This document shows, one piece after another, positions 36,311-44,537 of a stretch of 64,000 nt of DNA. Source of the DNA: Mitsuaria sp. GD03876 (GTDB lineage: Bacteria > Pseudomonadota > Gammaproteobacteria > Burkholderiales > Burkholderiaceae_C); assembly GCF_029840635.1 (NCBI RefSeq), contig NZ_JAOCCU010000014.1, positions 1 to 64,000 on the forward strand. Reading direction: 5' to 3'. Numbering within the stretch: position 1 is the first letter of the stretch; each line of letters starts with the position of its first letter. A program made the position numbers and the translations under genes. The notes beneath the pieces are model-generated. The model was not told the DNA's origin, did no database searches, and was given only the letters and a program-made list of their open reading frames with translations.

Positions 36311-37417
36311 ATGAACGCCCTGACCGACATCGCCCGCGCGCTGGCCGCCGGCTCGTCCGATTCCCTCCCCTCCTCGCTCTTCGGCCTGCCCGACCAGGCC
36401 CCGCACGAACGCGTGCTGCTGGCCGCCGATCCGGTGACCGGCCTGAAGGCGATCCTGGCGGTGCACAGCACCGCGCGCGGCCCGGCCTTCGGCGGCTGCC
36501 GCTTCTGGAGCTACGACAACGAGCTGGCCGCGCTGAACGACGCGCTGCGCCTGTCCCAGGGCATGAGCCTGAAGAACGCGCTGGCCAACCTGCCCTTCGG
36601 CGGCGGCAAGGCGGTGATCCTGAAGCCGCAGGGCGAGTTCGACCGCGCCGCGCTGTTCGCGGCCTTCGGCCGCGCGGTGCAGTCGCTGCAAGGCGCCTAC
36701 ATCACCGCCGAGGACGTCGGCACGACCACGGCCGACATGAAGGGCATGATGGCCCACACCTCCTACGTGTCGGGCATCCCGCGCGACGGCGCCTTCGGCG
36801 GCGACCCGAGCCCCAAGACCGCCTACGGCGTGTTCGTCTCGATCGATGAAGGCGTCAAGCGCGTGCTGGGCCGCGACTCGCTCGAGGGCGTGCGCGTGGC
36901 GCTGCAAGGGCTGGGCGCGGTGGGCTGGCACCTGGCCGAGTTCCTGCACCAGGCCGGCGCGAAGCTGGTCGTGGCCGACGTCAACGCCGAGAAGGTCGCG
37001 CGCGCGCAGACCGAGCTGGGCGCCAAGGCGGTCGGCGTGAACGAGATCCTGGCGGCCGATGTCGACGTGGTGGCGCCGTGCGCGCTGGGCGCGACGCTGA
37101 ACGCGCAGTCGATCCCGGCGCTGAAGGCCGCGCTGATCGCCGGCGCCGCCAACAACCAGCTCGCGACCGCCGCCGACGGCGACGCGCTGCAGGCCCGCGG
37201 CATCACCTACCTGCCGGACTACCTGGTCAACGCCGGCGGCATCATCAGCGTGGCGCGCGAGTACCGCAACGAAGGCGAGGAAGGCGCGGTGATGGCCGAG
37301 GTCGGCCAGATCCGCGGCCGCGTCGCCGAGCTGCTGGACCGCGTCAAGGCCAGCGGCCAGACCCCGGCCCGCGAGGCGGACGCCTGGGCCCGCTCGCTGC
37401 TGGTCAAGCCGGCCTGA
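36311..37417 (+). CDS. Leucine (Glu/Leu/Phe/Val) dehydrogenase
   Basis: This is a 368-residue amino acid dehydrogenase that reversibly deaminates branched-chain amino acids using NAD. The catalytic Lys is in LPFGGGKAVI (~residue 98), the second conserved stretch is TAEDVGTTTADM, and the NAD-binding motif is LQGLGAVGWHLA (~203). AANNQLAT and DYLVNAGGII complete the family pattern. The size fits leucine dehydrogenase rather than hexameric glutamate dehydrogenase. It is monocistronic, and its last 14 bases plus terminator overlap the convergent acyltransferase gene. Confidence 0.9.
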   Translation: MNALTDIARALAAGSSDSLPSSLFGLPDQAPHERVLLAADPVTGLKAILAVHSTARGPAFGGCRFWSYDNELAALNDALRLSQGMSLKNALANLPFGGGKAVILKPQGEFDRAALFAAFGRAVQSLQGAYITAEDVGTTTADMKGMMAHTSYVSGIPRDGAFGGDPSPKTAYGVFVSIDEGVKRVLGRDSLEGVRVALQGLGAVGWHLAEFLHQAGAKLVVADVNAEKVARAQTELGAKAVGVNEILAADVDVVAPCALGATLNAQSIPALKAALIAGAANNQLATAADGDALQARGITYLPDYLVNAGGIISVAREYRNEGEEGAVMAEVGQIRGRVAELLDRVKASGQTPAREADAWARSLLVKPA

Positions 37418-38540
37418 CCGACCCCGCTTCCCGTGACGACGGCGCCTCCAGGGCGCCGTTTTTGCGTCGGTCGAAATGCTTCTTGAGCGTGAGCACCGGT
37501 TGCTCGAGCGCGTGGTACGACACCAGCGCGACGAGGATCGTGATCACCGAGCCGCCGACGAGGATCTCCATCGGCGAGGCCCCGTTGGCGCGCAGCATCC
37601 GGTAGACCGGGTAGTGCCACAGGTACAGCCCATAGGACAGGCCGCCGAACCAGCGCAGCGCCGCGACGCCGAAGCCGCGCGCGAGCAGGCCCTGCCCGTT
37701 GACCAGCAGATGCGCCATCAGCACCGCGGCGGCGAGCTCCACCGCGGCGAAGCCCCAGCGGTACATGTAGGGCTCGCGCCATTCCTCCTTGGCGCTGACC
37801 AGCATCACGCCGGCGATGAAGACCAGCGCCAGCGGTCCCGCGACCTCCAGCACCCTCGCCCATCGGCGCCGCAGGACCTCGACGGATTGCCGGCTGAAGG
37901 CCAGTGCGAGCGCGCAGCCGATCATCAGCGCGTCGGCGCGGGTGTCCAGGCCGTTGAAGAGCCGCTCGGCGTCGCGGTGATGCGCGAGCAGCACGTTGCG
38001 CCAGACCAGCGACAGCGCCGCCAGCCCCAGCGCGAGCAGCGCCAGCTTGCGCCGGTCGCTGGTGAAGCGGCTCGCGACCAGCAGGATCACCGGCCACAGC
38101 AGGTAGAACTGCTCCTCGATCGACAGCGACCAGGTGTGGCCCAGCAGGTCGGGCGGATTCCACCAGAAGGCGCGCGCCCAGTTCGAGGTGTAGGTCAGCG
38201 CGATGCCGGCCTCGAAGAGGTTCTGACGGGCCTTGCCGCCGTCCAGCGCCAGGCAGCTCCACACCGCGTAGACGAAGACCAGCAGCAGCAGCGCCGGCGC
38301 GAGCCGCAACGCGCGGCGCGCATAGAAATTCTTCAGGTCGACATTGCCGTAACGATCGAGTTCCTCGCACAGCAGCGTCGTGATGAGGAAGCCGCTGAGC
38401 ACGAAGAAGATCTCCACGCCGAGGCCGCCGCCTTCGAGGAATCCGGTGTGCGCGTGGAAGATCATCACGCACAGCACGGCGAAGCCGCGCAGTCCGTCGA
38501 GGGCCGGACGATGTCCGAGGCGGAAGGTCGATGGCTCCAT
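37404..38540 (-). CDS. Acyltransferase family 3 (OafA-like) membrane protein
   Basis: This is a 378-residue inner-membrane protein of the acyltransferase 3 family, which O-acetylates LPS, peptidoglycan or other envelope glycans. The family motifs are RPALDGLRGFAVL near the start, FHAHTGF, GGLGVEIFFVLSGFLITTLL, and ARRALRLAPALL followed by SLSIEEQFYLLWP. About ten hydrophobic helices run along the protein. GAGGAG lies five to six bases before ATG. The acceptor cannot be told. Its 3' end carries the terminator of the convergent leucine dehydrogenase gene. Confidence 0.9.
   Translation of the reverse strand: MEPSTFRLGHRPALDGLRGFAVLCVMIFHAHTGFLEGGGLGVEIFFVLSGFLITTLLCEELDRYGNVDLKNFYARRALRLAPALLLLVFVYAVWSCLALDGGKARQNLFEAGIALTYTSNWARAFWWNPPDLLGHTWSLSIEEQFYLLWPVILLVASRFTSDRRKLALLALGLAALSLVWRNVLLAHHRDAERLFNGLDTRADALMIGCALALAFSRQSVEVLRRRWARVLEVAGPLALVFIAGVMLVSAKEEWREPYMYRWGFAAVELAAAVLMAHLLVNGQGLLARGFGVAALRWFGGLSYGLYLWHYPVYRMLRANGASPMEILVGGSVITILVALVSYHALEQPVLTLKKHFDRRKNGALEAPSSREAGSVRPA
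37439..37463 (+). terminator. Intrinsic terminator of the leucine dehydrogenase gene, inside the convergent acyltransferase gene
   Basis: ACGGCGCC pairs with GGCGCCGT across a five-base loop and is followed by five T on the plus strand, 22 bases after the dehydrogenase stop codon. The whole structure lies within the coding sequence of the acyltransferase on the other strand. Confidence 0.85.
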
Positions 38541-38773
38541 GGGGCTCCTCGCGTGGCGGGCAAAACCCCGGCGCAAGGCAATCGACTCGCCCGGCTCAAC
38601 AGCTCGTTACATCGCTGTGGTGCCGGAATATTCCAGCGCGGTTGCGACGCGTCCCCGCAAGCGAGTTCAAGCCCTTGCCCGACGGCGCGGATCGGCGCGA
38701 AGCCCCTGGCCATCGGCGTAGAACGCCGCCTGAGTTCCGCAGCCCCTGCGGGACCACACCCAGGAGAGCCTCC

Positions 38774-39373
38774 ATGAAGTCCATGCCCCTGATGGCGATC
38801 GCACTGGCTGGCGCCGCGCTGGCCGCGCCGGCGCTCGCGCACGACATCGTCTACACCGCGCCGTTGAGCGGCGCGTCGGAGTTCCCGCCCAATGCGTCGG
38901 CGGGCACCGGCCTGGCGACGGTGACCTTCAACGACGACGACTTCACGATGCGCGTGCAGGTGAGCTTCGCCGGGCTGACCGGCACGACGACCGCGTCGCA
39001 CATCCACTGCTGCACCGCCGACGCGGCCACCGGCAACGCGGGCGTCGCGACGACGACGCCGACCTTCCCGGACTTCCCGCTCGGCGTGACGTCGGGGGCG
39101 TACGACCGGATCTTCGACATGACGCAGATGAGCAGCTGGAACACCGCGTTCATCAACGCCAACGGCGGGACGATCTCGAGCGCGTTCGCGGCGCTGTCGA
39201 CGGGCCTGGCGGGCGGCAAGGCCTACCTGAACGTGCACTCGACCTTCGCGCCGGGCGGCGAGATCCGCGGCTTCCTCGTCGCCAGCGCGGTGCCCGAGCC
39301 CTCGACCTACGCGCTGATGATCGGCGGCGTGCTGGCGTTGGGGGTGATGAGCCGGCGGCGGCGAGCGGGTTGA
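38774..39373 (+). CDS. CHRD domain protein with PEP-CTERM sorting signal
   Basis: This is a 199-residue exported protein. It has a signal peptide at 1-22 (MKSMPLMAIALAGAALAAPALAH), a CHRD domain (~25-170, SGASEFPPNASAGTG, HIHCCTADAATGNAGV, AYLNVHSTFAPGGEIRGFL), and a C-terminal PEP-CTERM anchor VPEPSTYALMIGGVLALGVMSRRRR. PEP-CTERM proteins are processed by exosortase in bacteria that make extracellular polysaccharide. No exosortase gene is in this window. AGGAG lies upstream of ATG. The His pair in HIHCC and the buried Cys pair may bind metal. Confidence 0.93.
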   Translation: MKSMPLMAIALAGAALAAPALAHDIVYTAPLSGASEFPPNASAGTGLATVTFNDDDFTMRVQVSFAGLTGTTTASHIHCCTADAATGNAGVATTTPTFPDFPLGVTSGAYDRIFDMTQMSSWNTAFINANGGTISSAFAALSTGLAGGKAYLNVHSTFAPGGEIRGFLVASAVPEPSTYALMIGGVLALGVMSRRRRAG

Positions 39374-39403
39374 TGCCGCGCGGAGGTCCTTCGCCCGGCG
39401 CGG

Positions 39404-39874
39404 TCAGTCCGGCGCGACCGATCTCCGTCTCATTTCCGCCGGGTAGTCCACGAACCCCAGCGACCGATAGAGCGCGCGCCCTTCCGGCGTCGCGCCGAGG
39501 TTGAACTCGCGCACGCCGAGCGCCTCGCAGTGCGTCATCGCCGCGCTGACCAGCGATCGCGCGATGCCCTGGCCGCGGAAGCCCTCCGCGGTGAAGACGT
39601 TCGCCACCCGGCCCATGACACCGCCGGGGTTGGCGCGTGTCGGCCCCCAGTCCAGCAGCACGACGCCCGCGCCGCCGATCACCGCCCCTTCGTGCACGGC
39701 CAGCAGCCCGATGTAGCGCCCGCTTCCCACCCGGGGACGAACCCACTCGGCATACCCGGCGCGGCGATGCGCGTCTTCCTCTCGATAGCACGCATGGGCG
39801 GCGATCTGCTCGGCGTCGGAAGGACTTGCGCGGCGCTCCGTCCAGGTCAGCGGAAGTTTCGAGAGGGTCGTCAC
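39404..39874 (-). CDS. GNAT family N-acetyltransferase
   Basis: This is a 156-residue acetyltransferase. The acetyl-CoA motif A is VANVFTAEGFRGQGIARSLVSAAM (~88-111) with the RGQGIA loop, and motif B is GATPEGRALYRSLGF. The start is uncertain. GTG at 39874 gives a compact domain, but it has no strong Shine-Dalgarno, and the frame is open further upstream towards the Fur-like box of the divergent receptor gene. The substrate is unknown. Confidence 0.8.
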   Translation of the reverse strand: MTTLSKLPLTWTERRASPSDAEQIAAHACYREEDAHRRAGYAEWVRPRVGSGRYIGLLAVHEGAVIGGAGVVLLDWGPTRANPGGVMGRVANVFTAEGFRGQGIARSLVSAAMTHCEALGVREFNLGATPEGRALYRSLGFVDYPAEMRRRSVAPD

Positions 39875-39962
39875 GGCGGCATTCGTCTGCGATGGAGCAC
39901 GCGACTCTATCGCCGGCGGCCCATGTGGTATCGCTACCACGCCCCATCGGCTGATCCTGTAC

Positions 39963-39985
39963 GCTAATGAGAATTGCTCGCATTC
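39963..39985. promoter_or_regulatory. Fur-box-like site upstream of a TonB receptor
   Basis: The segment TAATGAGAATTGCTCGCATT resembles the Fur consensus (AATGAGAAT with an inverted ATTCTCATT half). The left half is exact, the right half is degenerate. It lies about 50-70 bases before the siderophore-type receptor start, which fits iron repression. Confidence 0.65.
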
Positions 39986-40033
39986 GCGATAGAGTCGCAC
40001 CCGCGTTTAGAACCGACTCTCCTCCCCACTCGA

Positions 40034-42166
40034 ATGAAGCAGCAATTCCTGATGACCGCCGGCGCGCTGGCGGCTTCCCTCGCGATGGGCGGCCACGCCC
40101 TGGCCCAGTCCACCACCGACGCCGCCTCGTCCCCGGCCAAGGACGCCACGCTCGAGAAGATCGTCGTGACCGGCAAGCGGGCCAACCGCGTCTCCAAGGG
40201 CGCCACCGGCCTGCCCATGGACATCAAGGACACGCCGCAGTCGATCAGCTCGATCGACCAGGAGGACATGGCCAACTTCGGCCTGACCGGCAGCAACGAG
40301 GCGCTGGCGATGGCCACCGGCATCAACGTCGAGCAGTACGAGACCAACCGCGCCACCTTCAACTCCCGCGGCTTCGAGATCCAGCTCACCCAGGTCGACG
40401 GCCTGGGCATGACCAACTCCTGGGGCACCGTCGTCGGCCGCGAGGACACCTTCCTGTTCGAGCGCATCGAGCTGATCCGCGGCGCCAACGGCCTGCTGAC
40501 CGGCGTCGGCAACTCCTCCGGCACGATCAACTACATCCGCAAGCGGCCCAAGAACGAGGACGGCGGCGAGGTGAACGTCACCTTCGGCTCCTGGGGCCAG
40601 AAACGCGTCGGGCTGGACTACAACAAGGTCCTGACCCAGGACGGCGCCTGGGCCGGCCGCTTCGTCGTCGCGCACGAGGACAAGGATTCCTACCTGCGCG
40701 CGCTGCATGACCAGCGCACCTCGATCTACGGCGTCGTCGACGGCCAGATCGGCACCGACGGCGTGCTGACCGTGGGCATCACCACGGTGGACTCGAAGCA
40801 GGACTCGCCGATGTGGGGCTCGCTGACGCTCAAGCGCACCGACGGCTCGCAGGCGGACTTCCCCGTCGGCGCGTCCACCTCGCAGGACTGGACCTACTGG
40901 AACACGCGCTCCTACAACGCGTTCGCCGAGTACACCCACCGCCTGTCCAAGGACTGGGAAGCCAAGCTCACCTACAACTACCGCCACGGCAACGACGCGA
41001 CGCGGATCTTCTACGCCTACTCGCTCACCGGCGCCCTCAACCCCGACGACACCGGCCTGGTCGGCCTGCCCTACCGCAGCCTGGGCAGCTCCGACAACAA
41101 CGTGCTGGACGCCAACGTCAACGGCAAGTTCACCGCCTTCGGCCGCGAGCACACGCTGCTGGCCGGCCTGAGCCGCTCGCGCGAGAAGACCGCGGTCGAC
41201 ACCTTCGCCGCGCTGACCCACGCCGGGGACCCGCTGCCCGCCTTCCCCTACGGCGGCGACGTGTACACGCAGCCGGACTGGGGCCCGCGCGCGCCCAGCA
41301 CCCGCGGCTCGCAGACGCTGACCCGCTTCTACGCCGCCACGCGGCTGTCCGTGACCGACGCGCTGCACGCGGTGCTCGGCCTCAACGCGGTGAAGCTGGA
41401 ACGCGACGGCGCGTCGATCTACGGCAACGCCGCCACCAACACCGTCTACCCGGACACGAAGAAGACCAGCCCGTACTTCGGCCTGACCTACGACTTCACG
41501 CCCGACGTGCTGGGCTACGTGTCCTACTCGGACATCTTCCAGAACCAGGACCAGACCGACACCAAGGGCGAGTACCTCGCGCCGATGAAGGGCGTGAACA
41601 CCGAGGTCGGCGTCAAGGCCGAGTGGCTGGACAAGGCGCTGATGACCACCGTCGCGGTGTTCAGCTCCAAGCAGGAAGGCCTGGCGACCGAGGGCGGCGT
41701 CATCGCCGACCCGGGCGGCCCGCTGGACGGCAAGAGCTGGTACTTCGGCCAGGACGTGAAGTCCAAGGGCTGGGAAGCCGAGGTCACCGGCCGCGTCACG
41801 CGCGACACCAAGGTCTCGCTGGGCTACACCCGCCTGATCCTGACCGGCCCGGACGGCAACGACACCTACGAATGGGTGCCCCGCGACACGCTGAAGGTCC
41901 GCGTCGACACGCGCCTGCCGATGCTGCCCGCGCTGCGCCTGGGCGTGGGCGCGCGCTGGCAGTCGGCGGTGCGCAAGAACGGCGGGGCCAGCCAGGGCGC
42001 GTACCTCGTGGCCAACGCCTTCGCGTCCTACGCGCTCACGCCGGCCGCGACGCTGCGCGTGAACGTCAACAACCTGTTCGACAAGAAGTACGTCGGCGGG
42101 CTGGCCTACGGCGCGATCTACGGCGCGCCGCGCAGCTACGGCGTGTCGCTGGACTACCGGCTCTGA
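40034..42166 (+). CDS. TonB-dependent siderophore-type receptor
   Basis: This is a 710-residue outer-membrane receptor. A signal peptide (1-27, MTAGALAASLAMGG region, cleaved at ALAQ) is followed by a TonB-box-like LEKIVVTGKR, a plug domain (~45-165) with the ferric-siderophore hallmark DTPQSISSIDQEDM and ERIELIRGANGLLTGVG, and a beta-barrel ending LDYRL. It lacks an STN domain. The PQSIS plug pattern belongs to the TonB siderophore receptor group. The Fur-like box upstream supports iron-controlled expression. The ligand is unknown. The 3' end overlaps the convergent TPR gene by 13 bases. Confidence 0.9.
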   Translation: MKQQFLMTAGALAASLAMGGHALAQSTTDAASSPAKDATLEKIVVTGKRANRVSKGATGLPMDIKDTPQSISSIDQEDMANFGLTGSNEALAMATGINVEQYETNRATFNSRGFEIQLTQVDGLGMTNSWGTVVGREDTFLFERIELIRGANGLLTGVGNSSGTINYIRKRPKNEDGGEVNVTFGSWGQKRVGLDYNKVLTQDGAWAGRFVVAHEDKDSYLRALHDQRTSIYGVVDGQIGTDGVLTVGITTVDSKQDSPMWGSLTLKRTDGSQADFPVGASTSQDWTYWNTRSYNAFAEYTHRLSKDWEAKLTYNYRHGNDATRIFYAYSLTGALNPDDTGLVGLPYRSLGSSDNNVLDANVNGKFTAFGREHTLLAGLSRSREKTAVDTFAALTHAGDPLPAFPYGGDVYTQPDWGPRAPSTRGSQTLTRFYAATRLSVTDALHAVLGLNAVKLERDGASIYGNAATNTVYPDTKKTSPYFGLTYDFTPDVLGYVSYSDIFQNQDQTDTKGEYLAPMKGVNTEVGVKAEWLDKALMTTVAVFSSKQEGLATEGGVIADPGGPLDGKSWYFGQDVKSKGWEAEVTGRVTRDTKVSLGYTRLILTGPDGNDTYEWVPRDTLKVRVDTRLPMLPALRLGVGARWQSAVRKNGGASQGAYLVANAFASYALTPAATLRVNVNNLFDKKYVGGLAYGAIYGAPRSYGVSLDYRL

Positions 42167-42978
42167 TCGTCCGCGCCGCGGCGGCGCAAGGCCGCCGCCC
42201 GGCGCGCGAGGGCCGCGGCGGCCTCCGTCCGGCCCTGGCTGCGATGCAGCGCCTGCAGGTTGTCCAGCAGCGGCAGCAGGCGCGGGTCGCCCGCGCCCAC
42301 GGCCTGTTCCAGCCGGTCCAGCGCCTGCAGGAACAGCGCCTCCGCCTCGCGCAGCCGGCGCCGCCGGTACAGCTGTCCGGCGAGCGCGTTGAGCACGCCC
42401 GATTCCGCCGCCCACACCGCCGCGCCCTCGTCCGCGTGGGCGCGGTAGAGCGCGAGCGCGCGCTCGTTGAAGCGGCGGGCGTCGCCCTCGCGGCCCAGCG
42501 CCTCGTTCATCCGCCCGCGCGTGGCCAGCACGCTGGCCAGTGCCACCTCCCGCGCGGCGCCCTCGCCTTCCAGCAGGCGCTGCGCGCGCGCCAGCAGCGC
42601 GTCGGCCTGCGCGCGCTCGTCGCGCGCGGCATGCCAGAGCGCGAGTTCGTTCAAGGGCTCGGCCAGCGCCGGGTGGTCCGGTGACTCGGCCTCCAGCAGC
42701 GCCATCGCGCGTCGGTAGCACGGCGCCGCGCCCTCGAGGTCGCCCCGCGCCGTCAGCGTGCGCGCCTCGCGAAACAGGTCCTCGACCGCGGCCGGCGCGG
42801 CGACCGTCGGCGGCTGCGCGCCGCGGGCGCCGGCCAGCGGCAGCACCTGCGCGACGATCGCGGCCACCACCAGCCGGCAGCAGCGGCGGCGCGAGGGGCC
42901 GCGCGACGGCCCGTCCGACGAGTCGCTTGATGAACCGCGCGATGACGGACGCGATGGCCAAGGCGACAGGAAACGCAT
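42154..42978 (-). CDS. TPR repeat protein at the end of the Slam/hemophilin operon
   Basis: This is a 274-residue protein with an N-terminal basic stretch plus a hydrophobic helix (CCRLVVAAIVAQVLPLAG, signal or anchor), then about five tetratricopeptide-like repeats (LFREARTLTARGDLEGAAPCYRRAMALL, PLNELALWHAARDERAQADALL and similar). TPR arrays mediate protein contacts. It begins 12 bases after the Slam-like gene, in the same orientation, so it is probably co-expressed and could help in cargo handling in the periplasm. An ATG three codons upstream (42987) is possible. Its end overlaps the convergent receptor gene by 13 bases. Confidence 0.7.
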   Translation of the reverse strand: MRFLSPWPSRPSSRGSSSDSSDGPSRGPSRRRCCRLVVAAIVAQVLPLAGARGAQPPTVAAPAAVEDLFREARTLTARGDLEGAAPCYRRAMALLEAESPDHPALAEPLNELALWHAARDERAQADALLARAQRLLEGEGAAREVALASVLATRGRMNEALGREGDARRFNERALALYRAHADEGAAVWAAESGVLNALAGQLYRRRRLREAEALFLQALDRLEQAVGAGDPRLLPLLDNLQALHRSQGRTEAAAALARRAAALRRRGADDQSR

Positions 42979-42990
42979 GGGCGGCACCGG

Positions 42991-44484
42991 TCAGAACACC
43001 GCGTTGACGCCGAGCGTCAGGCGGTGCTTCTCGTAGTTGTAGGCGTGCGGGATGCTGCTGCGGTTGTTGCGGTACTCGTAGCCCAGCGTCGGGGTCAGGC
43101 CTTGCCAGCCCCAGCGCGGCACGGAGACGTTGAGGAACAGGCTGTCCTCGTGATCCCGCTGGCGCTTGCCGAAGACGAGGTTGGCCGCCTCGGCGCGCTT
43201 CTCGCGCCGGCCGTAGGCCAGGCTCACCGACGCCTGGTCGGCGAAGGACTTGTTGATCCCCACGCGGGCGACCTGCTCGCGCAACGCGAAGACCGTCTCG
43301 CGGGCCTCGCTCTCGCGCCACATCAGGTGCCCGAACGCCAGCCAGCCGCCCGGCAGCACGTACTGCCCGAACAGCGAGGCGCTGCGCACGTCCCCCTCCA
43401 GGCTGGCCGCGAAGCGCGGCGCGAAGCGGCGCGCCTTGTACTCGAGGCTGGCTTCCAGTTGCGCCCGCGGCCCCAGCGGCCGCGTGTAGGCCGCGCGCAC
43501 GCCGAAGGCCCGATAGATCTCGCGGCCGCCCTCGAGGTCCACCTCCAGCAGCGGCAGCACCTGCACCTGCGCGCTCGCGGAGGCGTACTGGTAGCCGGCG
43601 TAGACCGCCGCGACCAGGTTGTCGAATTCATCGTGGCGCGCGTAGTGGTTGCCGTACACGAGCCCCCGCGCGAGCAGCCCGTGATGCCCCGCCAGCGGCC
43701 ACCAGCGGCTGACACTGCCCTCGACGTAGACGCCGGTGTCCGACAGCTTGTCGCCCGGCGTGTTGGCCAGGCACTGGTCGAACAGCACCAGCGCGCAGGG
43801 ATCGACGACGGTGGAGGCGCTGTTGACGTTGTCCTCGCGCACCGCGGACACCGACAGCGACCATTGCGCCCGCACGCGGCGCTCGATCGCCAGCAGGTAC
43901 TCGTCGATGTGGCGCGTCACCTCGGGCGGCAGCGCCTGCGTGCGCAGCCGGTCGAACGCCTCCCGGGCGTCGCGCACCCGGTTGTCGGCATACAGCGTGC
44001 GCGCCAGGTCCAGCGTGGCGCGCGTGAAGCGCGGATCGGCCTCGAGCACCGCCTCGTAGCCCGTCACCGCGGGCCCGAGCTCGCCGGCCGCGGCCGCGCG
44101 GCTCGCCGCGACGAATCCGGACATCGCCGGCGAATGCCGCGGCATGCGCAGGTACTCGCGCAACAGGCGGTCGGCGCCGAACCAGTCGCGCCGGTTCACC
44201 GCGTCGAGCACCGCGAGCTGCTGGCGCTGCAGGCGGTCCTCGGGCGGCTGCACCATCGCCGCGAGCGGCGAGTCCGGCGAGCGGCTCGCCACCGCCTCGC
44301 GCAGCGGCGCGGGCGCCGATCGCTGCTGCGACTGCTGCTGCTCCATCCCTTGCCACAGCCGCTGCTGCGGATCCTGCTGCGCCCGGGCACCGCCTGGGGC
44401 CGGCGCGATCAGGCTGGCCAGGCCGGCGATGGCGACGATCGCGCCGGCGCCGGAACGGCGCGCGCGTCGGTGAAGGTCGTTCAT
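42991..44484 (-). CDS. Surface lipoprotein assembly modifier (Slam, DUF560-like)
   Basis: This is a 497-residue outer-membrane protein with the Slam layout. A signal peptide (~1-36, ending GGARA) is followed by a periplasmic TPR-type domain (~85-185, LLREYLRMPRHSP, AVTGYEAVLEADPRFTRATLDLARTLYADNRVRDA) and a C-terminal beta-barrel (~200-497) with SLSVSAVREDNVN at its entry and a terminal LGVNAVF. Slam proteins move lipoproteins or secreted heme-binding proteins to the cell surface. It follows a hemophilin-like gene, the usual cargo/translocon pairing. An intrinsic terminator sits just before it. No strong Shine-Dalgarno is seen before the ATG at 44484. Confidence 0.8.
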   Translation of the reverse strand: MNDLHRRARRSGAGAIVAIAGLASLIAPAPGGARAQQDPQQRLWQGMEQQQSQQRSAPAPLREAVASRSPDSPLAAMVQPPEDRLQRQQLAVLDAVNRRDWFGADRLLREYLRMPRHSPAMSGFVAASRAAAAGELGPAVTGYEAVLEADPRFTRATLDLARTLYADNRVRDAREAFDRLRTQALPPEVTRHIDEYLLAIERRVRAQWSLSVSAVREDNVNSASTVVDPCALVLFDQCLANTPGDKLSDTGVYVEGSVSRWWPLAGHHGLLARGLVYGNHYARHDEFDNLVAAVYAGYQYASASAQVQVLPLLEVDLEGGREIYRAFGVRAAYTRPLGPRAQLEASLEYKARRFAPRFAASLEGDVRSASLFGQYVLPGGWLAFGHLMWRESEARETVFALREQVARVGINKSFADQASVSLAYGRREKRAEAANLVFGKRQRDHEDSLFLNVSVPRWGWQGLTPTLGYEYRNNRSSIPHAYNYEKHRLTLGVNAVF

Positions 44485-44493
44485 GACTGCATG

Positions 44494-44522
44494 AAAAAGG
44501 GACCTGCCCAAGGGCAGGTCCC
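44494..44522 (-). terminator. Intrinsic terminator between the hemophilin-like gene and Slam
   Basis: GGGACCTGCCC pairs perfectly with GGGCAGGTCCC (11 bp) across two bases, followed on the minus strand by five T. It lies 16 bases after the cargo stop codon and ends about ten bases before the Slam start. It should end most transcripts there and lower Slam expression relative to cargo. Confidence 0.9.
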
Positions 44523-44537
44523 GGAGCGCGGAAACGC

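Noticed and set aside
40007-43321. Minus-strand open frame of about 1,100 codons opposite the siderophore-type receptor
   Set aside because: It is composed of Val/Gly/Arg/His-rich sequence without motifs and lies antisense to a clear TonB receptor, so it is a high-GC shadow.
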